This document shows positions 58,113 through 64,000 of a DNA stretch of 64,000 bases, piece by piece. Below the pieces are notes generated by a model. That model worked only from the letters and a program-made list of their open reading frames with translations. It had not been told where the DNA came from and searched no databases. Position numbers and translations under genes: made by a program. The stretch is from the NCBI GenBank assembly GCA_020740775.1, contig JAHEWK010000007.1, positions 1,488,001 to 1,552,000 of the forward strand, given 5' to 3'. Within the stretch, counting starts at the first letter, position 1. The number at the start of each line of letters is the position of its first letter. The stretch comes from Ilyonectria destructans. Lineage: Eukaryota > Ascomycota > Sordariomycetes > Hypocreales > Nectriaceae.

Positions 58113-59969
58113 GGGCTCTACGCGCGCGCCGCTCAGGTGGGTGAGGCGGGTCACCGGCATTTCGATGGGTTCAGCTTGCGATGTGGACTTGGCGGAAGCT
58201 CTAATGGCTCTATCGCTGCTAATGTCGTCATTCTTCTCCATCGCGGTACGCGCCCTTGCCTTGTCTCCCCAGGCTATATCTCGAGGTGCCCTGATGGCCC
58301 CTCCCTCCCCTTGACGGACATATCGGAACTAGTTCAACTAGTAGGCCCGAGAGCCGTCGCTGGGACTTTTGGCGCCATCATGAACTGTTGCTTGGTGCGG
58401 TTGGTTGTAGCCTCCCTCCCCCCACGCGCGGTGAAAGATGCGGAGGCGGCGCGGCGGGAGGTCAAAGAGCGTTGCATCGTTTAGACCCTTCCCGGCGGCC
58501 CAATGTTCCCACATCTAGATGGATAATGGGGAAAAGTGGTACGCGTCCGGCCGGTACTCGGACGTGGGATTGCCTTAGCTCCAGAGGGGACGGCCCCTGC
58601 TTGATCGACTGATGGATGGATGGTGGGTGTCTGGGTTGTGTCGGCTTGGGGTTTGATTTACGATGGCAAATGGATCTATTTCTCTACCGCCTAGACCGTA
58701 GTCTAGAGGGATGGGGTGAGGCGCTTTCATTACCATTGCCCAGGGACCATGGCCACACCTTTTTATCAACCCTTGTCTTTCATTCTCTTCTGTCTCGCGC
58801 TCGTCTTCTTTCTCTCAGAATTTTGCATGGCCGAGCCTCCGCTGACTTGATGAACAAACGGCATCGTCTTGGTAAGTTGGGTTGTCTCTCATCTTCATCT
58901 GCTTTGGTTTCAGTATCTCGATTTGTGTCTCCGTCTCTCCGTGTCTAAGTGAGTCCCGCGCGTTGTCTGTTTTATCAAGTATCAACATCAGCCATCAGCC
59001 CCCTCTTCATCCTGCTCTCCTCCAATACCCAACCTAACCCTGTCCCACGACACGGCACCCATGCCATCCCTACGAGCTCATACCCATGCTCAATATCCAT
59101 AGCTCCATGCCTAGGCGGATACAGTGGCCATGGTCCTGGGAATCCACCCTCGTCCATCACCCACACACGCCACCCGCGTGTGTCAAAAGACAGCCGCGCA
59201 TATTGCTCACTCCCTCACTCGTTCACCCGTTCACTCACACACCCGTCTCTCTCCACTCTGCCTTGCAAACCCCGTTCTGCCTTGTCGCCGACTTCACTTA
59301 TTAAGCATTACGGCCTTCCCATTCGTTCGCTTTCCCTTGTCGTTTATTTCCATCTACCGCGTCTTTCCTCATCTTCATCTCCCGAATCCCGTGACCCGGC
59401 CGGCTCTTCCTGATCCAGCCCGATCCCTAGAACCACAACCCAAAACACAACTCATACCTCAAACCCGTCCTGTATTTTGTCGTTCTACCTCGTCATCCAC
59501 CATCTTCACACCTCTCTCACTTGCTTCCCCTCATCCACTCTTACGTCCGCTATCAGTGAGCAGAGAAAGGGCGGCCTATCGCCACTTGCCGAGCTCCGTA
59601 CCCACACTTCGGCCGAAGGCGCGCAGTGCTAACTTATCTACTACTTGAAAGTCACCGAGACTAGACGCTAAGAAACCAACAACACACCATTCACTCGCAC
59701 CTCGTATTTCATCTCCGCCAAACATTCCCTTTCCTCAACGTTTGCTGCGAGTAGATGCACTTACCATTTCCCCGGGCCAAGAGCCGCTGCTGCCACTGAA
59801 CCGGTTCCCGTTTCGTTCTGAACTCCGTGCGTGCTTGAAAGAGCTCTGCATCTGCTCAACCGCCGAGTCACTTCGCTCGTTGGGCGACTTGTTGGTTGCT
59901 GAGCTGCGTTGGGTTGAGTTTGATCGTGCATTGTAAAACACGCCGAGTGCCGAACTGGACGGCAGTTGT

Positions 59970-60158
59970 ATGGACGTGCAGGACGCAGACAGGGACTTAA
60001 AGGCGACATGGAGATCCAGTTTTCGATCCCCCTCACAGTCAACCGCACTGCCAACACTACCAAGTAGGTCGCCGCTCCCATCCGTATCTTGGCTGATCGC
60101 TTGTAAACGTGGACAAAAGCTGACTGGAAGCATCTTTGTCGAAACAGCCCGCCAGTAG
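59970..60158 (+). other. Upstream reading frame overlapping the transcription factor start
   Basis: An ATG 38 bases before the proposed start opens a frame in another phase (MDVQDADRDLKATW). It runs past the main start and stops at 60156-60158 whether or not intron 1 (84 nt, divisible by three) is removed. If transcribed it would reduce translation of the main frame. Whether the mRNA begins far enough upstream is not known. Confidence 0.4.
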
Positions 60159-62465
60159 AATCGGGTCGGTCAGCAGGCGCATCCGCAGCGAGAGGCGGGA
60201 CCCATCGCTTTGCTCTCGAGACGAGGACGAGACATACCCGACGCAGCTCCACGCGAGCGCGCACGGGATGTAGCACCTGTAAGTCTGATTGTAGCTATTC
60301 GTATTGGTGAGGTTGGATCGTTGCTGACTGAATCTCCAGGCAAGTAAGTATCACTGACATCAACCTCCAACTAATTCGGGATATGGATATCGCCACGAGA
60401 ACTACACCAAGGGCCCGTGCAAAGGACATTGACTAATAACTCGTGCCATAGGAAGCGACACGTCAAGTGCGACGAAACCAAACCCTCATGTCTCAACTGC
60501 ATGAAATGGCGAGGCTATTGTGACGGCTACTCCGAGTCCTCCGATGGACAGCCGTCTCGCTCAGAGACTCCCGCAAAGCCCACCCCCAACAAGGCCAACT
60601 CGAGCGCGAAGCTCATCCACACGAAGAAGGCTCCCCTCATCCTCGAAGAGCCTGCCATCAACACCATCTGCTTCACCAGCAGCGAACAGCGCTCCTACTT
60701 CGACGAGTGGTCCTCCCTCTCAGTCCAGTTCCTCAGCGGCGGTCTGGGCCAATCGCGACTATGGACCACAACGATGCCACAGCTCACGCTACAAGAGCCA
60801 ACTCTACGATATGCTGCCATGGCAGTTGGAGCCTTGCGTAAGGCAGCTTTCGATGTTGAGTCCGGAGCTAGTTTCCCGACGGGTGATCTCATGGACAATA
60901 AACACTCGTTGAACGCCATCTTTTACTACTGCGAGGCCCTGCGGATGCAAGCGAGGGCGAGGGTGACCAAGGAGAGCTTGCGTACGGCCATGTTAGCGTC
61001 TCTGCTGTTCATCTGCTTCGAGGCTCAACGGGGCAATATCCCTGCCGCCCTCAAGCACGTCACCCATGGGTTCAGCATGCTTAACGAGCTCGCTGCCTGC
61101 ACCGAAAAGGCCCCCGATCTGGTCCGCATCGCTCCCGCGCCACCCGCACTGGTACAAGAGATTCTGGATTGTTATAGGCCGTTGGAACTCCAGTCTCGCT
61201 CCTTTATGGGCTCATACAAGAAGTTCTTCTTCCCTCCGAAGCAACAACCGCGACCTGCACCCCACGATTCCACCGCACCCCCAGCCTCGAACCCCGCCGG
61301 TCCACCCACCGGCCCCCCCACCGGACATCCCGCCGGTCCCACCGGTCATCCCGCTGGTCCTCCTGTCGGTCCTCCCGCACCAACTCCTCCGAGTCAACCA
61401 GGGTCACCATGGCAAGGCGGTCCTCCCAATCGGCAGCCGCCCGCTGGCCTACCAAGCCCTCAAAGCCAGGGAAGCCCACGCAGCCAGGCCGAGCAGCAGA
61501 CGCCTTCAAGAGGACCTCCACAGAGACCGCCAGGTATCGCTCCATTCACGAAGCATTCACCCTATTTTCGACCCAAACAAACCAATATCACCAAGCTCGA
61601 GGAGATGCCTCCGGTGTTCAAGGCTATGGGCGAAGCGCATGGATACTGGGCTCTATTGCAAAGGCAGATGGTCCAATACATCCCAGTGCTGACTGCGACG
61701 ACTGCACGGCTCGCTCTGACCCATGTGGTGAGTCTTGAAGAGCTGGATGTGAAGCTGTCAAGCGTCAGGCAACAACCAATAATTGCCAAGTTCGTCGACG
61801 AGTCGAGGTATTGGCTCCAGAGATGGTCTGCGGCCTTCGATCCGTTGCTCCAGGCAGCTACAAATAACCGACATGTCAATATGGATCCTTACCTTCAGGT
61901 TATCAACCTCCGAATCGAGTACCTCATCCTCTATGTATATACCGCCATGCCCCGATTTTCCGGCCTCGAGGTCGCCCAGGCGCTCACACCTCAGTACCAC
62001 GAAATCAACGTCATCGCTGAGACGTTGATCTCGTGTCGACCGAACTGCGGCTTTGCGATGGATTCTGGGTGGACTTGGCCCGTCTTCGTTTCTTCCTTTG
62101 GATGTCGAGATCCCGCAGTCCGAGACGACGCCATCCGAATACTTAAACAGTATCCCATTCGCAATGCCCTGCGCGACAGCCGTATTTACAAGGCGATTTC
62201 ACTGAAGAACCGCGAGGTCGAGGCCATGGTCTCGAGGGAGGGTGGGGACGTGAACGAACAGTGGTTGCGATTGCGAAGGCGGGAACTGGTATTTGAAGAC
62301 CTGGGATCGAGCGTCATTTTCCGGTCGTCCCAAAAGAACCCCGAGACGGGTGCGTGGGAGCTGGTGGAGGAGGTTGCTGCGTTTGAGGTGGGGCCTGATG
62401 ATCAACTTGACTGGCATCGGCAACCTATTTCACCATCACTGTCTATTCTTTCGGGAGTCTGTTAA
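60008..62465 (+). CDS. Zn2Cys6 fungal transcription factor
   Basis: Predicted 734 aa from exons 60008-60063, 60148-60278, 60340-60343 and 60452-62465 (2205 coding bases). All three introns are GT-AG with CTGAC or ACTAAT branch-like sites. The DNA-binding finger is complete only when the 4-base exon is included: C60, C63, C70, C77, C80 and C87 then show the canonical CX2CX6CX6CX2CX6C spacing, around CSTCKKRHVKCDETKPSC. The finger is preceded by a basic Arg/Thr-rich stretch. Residues about 120-300 and 390-700 resemble the helical C-terminal region of the Fungal_trans_2 class (TLRYAAMAVGALRKA, AAMLASLLFICFEAQRGN-like segment, LTHVVSLEELDVKL). They are separated by a Pro/Gly-rich repeat at about 340-385 (units of GPPTGPP and GHPAGP). 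Target genes are unknown. The start ATG (MEIQFSIPL) and first exon are less certain than the rest. Confidence 0.85.
60340..60343 (+). other. 4-nt micro-exon inside the zinc-finger coding sequence
   Basis: The bases GCAA are flanked on the left by CTGAC...CTCCAG (acceptor) and on the right by GTAAGT (donor). They supply the last two bases of the Cys63 codon and the first two of the Lys64 codon. Skipping it shifts the frame, and no other splice choice I tried restores all six cysteines. Confidence 0.75.
61281..61405 (+). repeat. Pro/Gly-coding short repeat within the transcription factor
   Basis: Imperfect 9-21 bp units rich in CACC-GG-CCCC encode alternating GPP, TGP and HPAG tripeptides, giving a flexible linker in the middle of the protein. 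Confidence 0.7.
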
Positions 62466-64000
62466 GAATATGACAAACACCGTGAGTTTGATGAATGGGA
62501 ACGACCATGTGGATGGATATTAAGGCGAGAGAGATGATGACGCTATGCAAGAGGAGGATGCGCTTTATGAACGCTTTATTGTTACTATTGCCAAACTTTT
62601 AGGCTTCTGGGACTGTAGGATACAAACGGCGTTATCACGGAATTGGATTCCTCCTCACTGGGCAAGGAGCTCACTACACTGCCATTTGTACCAAATTCAC
62701 CAAGCTGCCTGTTCCATTTGCAATTTATTCATCTCAAGTTGACGTGATTCTCGAGGAAGTTGGAGATGTGGCTTGTCGCGCTGATATCAAGCCTCTCGTT
62801 GTGCCCATTGTGCTCATGCTTTTCGAGATTGGTAGTCACTCACCTCATTAAACATCACAATTACACACAGCTAGGGCTCCTGGGTTACATGTTCTTTTCC
62901 AGTTCTAGTAGTACGAGGTCAACTGGTGCCCAACACCTTGGTACGGTAATTGCATTTTCGGCTGTGCCTGTGCCTCAGGGATGCTTTCCCAGTCGTTCCT
63001 CGGCCGTTCTTTGCAGTGGTAAATGGAGATGGGGTATCAAAACTGCGAGGCGAGGTGATTGTATTTCCTGCTTGGGGCGGTTACGGTCAGCAATTAGAGC
63101 AGTTATGCTTCGGAACCATGCATCTGGTTTGGGGACTACGACTAGGCAACGGCCACCACCCTGGGCATGATCGCATCGTTTATTCAATCATCGAATGCCA
63201 AGCTCGTCGCTTGAATTCGCACATCAGCGGTCAGAGACGAAGTGTTGACTGTTCGTGGGGCTGACTGTCTACAAGCAAACTCTACTACGTAGTAGATCTG
63301 ATAGCTAACCGTCACATATCCCTGTAAATCGGTCTGTGAGAGAGATTCTTTTCTAGACCTTGGACCTCCAAAAACTTTCTGCTTATCCCACGCTCTTTGC
63401 TTCCCTCCCACTGTCACAGCTCTCTCTCTCTCGGACAGAATGGGTGCTTCTGCTGATCTTCTCACCTCTCTCTATTATGATCTAAGCTTGTTCGGTTGGG
63501 CCTAAACTTAACGCCCGGGAACCCGCGTAAGCCTGGAATAATTAAGGTAAGCCTGTGTTTGCTTGTGCAACTGCAAACACGCAGATTGCCTTGGCCAAGC
63601 AAGGGGTCCAATTGACGCTGAACAAGGTTCAATCGAAGTCTCTGCCCGTGCGGTGTAAATCAAGCTTTCAAAATCCCACTTCTCTCCGCCAACACCCCAT
63701 GCCAATTGGGAGGGACGGTAGAGAGGTGGAGTGTGCAATACGATTATGTTGGCGATTCACGCATCAAGTTGTACATGGCGGGGCGATTGGGGCCCGAAAC
63801 ACGCAATATACGGTCAATGTTTATTTAATATCGGTTCAATCGAATGCCATTTCCAGAAAGTGCACTGCGATAACTAGGCAAACCAGGATGACGTCCTCGG
63901 AGAGCAGTTGTGAGAGTCTCCTCCGTCAGCGGAGACTAGCGCAAACAATCAAGTCAAACACTGCAGCTTCCCGTTTGTTTTTAATTCCACAGTCTTCTCT
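62466..64000. other. 3' flank of the transcription factor gene, no supported gene
   Basis: No frame with an ATG and a recognisable domain. A stretch at about 62950-63264 translates into a fairly protein-like sequence on the plus strand (FAVVNGDGVSKLRGEVIVF) but without a start codon; it may be a relic. Confidence 0.4.

Larger units (their letters stand above)
56192..60007. other. Gene-poor region upstream of the Zn2Cys6 gene
   Basis: 3.8 kb without a supported gene. It includes several small tandem repeats and, from about 58780, a long C/T-rich stretch that looks like the promoter and extended leader of the transcription factor gene. Confidence 0.5.

Noticed and set aside
62950..63264. Plus-strand frame with protein-like sequence after the transcription factor gene
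   Set aside because: No ATG start, no intron connecting it to an upstream exon, no recognised family.
1..64000. Secondary-metabolite cluster, CRISPR array or operon-like defence system
   Set aside because: No polyketide synthase, peptide synthetase or terpene cyclase genes, no regularly spaced repeats, and the genes are spaced and oriented as ordinary fungal genes.

Overview
The window is nuclear DNA of a filamentous ascomycete (Pezizomycotina, most likely Sordariomycetes). Supporting signs are short introns (mostly 45-131 nt) with CTAAC/CTGAC-type branch sites, GC-rich coding exons, long gene-poor spacers, and fungal families: a CRH-type GH16 and a btgC-type GH17 cell-wall enzyme, a BIM1-like GPI-anchored protein, a Zn2Cys6 regulator, an SREBP-type bHLH factor and a KHA1-type antiporter. 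I cannot name the genus from the sequence alone.

Layout. 1-4.2 kb has no convincing gene. 4.2-9.3 kb holds a kinesin (+) and a K+/H+ antiporter (-) that converge. A 386-bp inverted-repeat element with an AT-only core lies at 10.4-10.8 kb. At 12.25-13.6 kb is a PRISE-like reductase relic whose frame is intact apart from four nonsense codons and a lost start. 15.2-21.1 kb carries an HPP membrane protein, a GPI-anchored GH16 transglycosylase and an FHA-like/pseudokinase protein, all (+). 21.6-28.9 kb carries a VIT/VWA protein and a bHLH-zipper factor, both (-). An 8.2-kb gene-poor stretch follows to 37.1 kb. 37.1-51.8 kb is gene-dense: an acidic hypothetical protein, a STRAP-like WD40 protein and DOA1/PLAA sharing a divergent promoter, the BIM1-like protein, an SRR1-domain protein, a hypothetical protein and a type II membrane GH17. 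51.8-64 kb is sparse again, with a small conserved hypothetical protein and a Zn2Cys6 transcription factor.

Functional picture. The genes are mostly housekeeping, cell-wall and regulatory genes, not an operon or biosynthetic cluster. Three encode cell-surface products (GH16, GH17, BIM1-like). DOA1 serves Cdc48-linked ubiquitin turnover.

Most unusual points: (1) a 4-nt micro-exon that is needed to complete the Zn2Cys6 finger of the transcription factor; (2) the PRISE relic, damaged only by changes that look like G-to-A, with no frameshift, which fits either targeted mutation or stop codons correctable by A-to-I RNA editing; (3) the inverted-repeat element; (4) two GC-AG introns; (5) a kinase-like protein lacking catalytic residues, joined to an FHA-like segment. 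Exon boundaries were worked out by hand from splice consensus and reading-frame continuity and have not been checked against transcripts.
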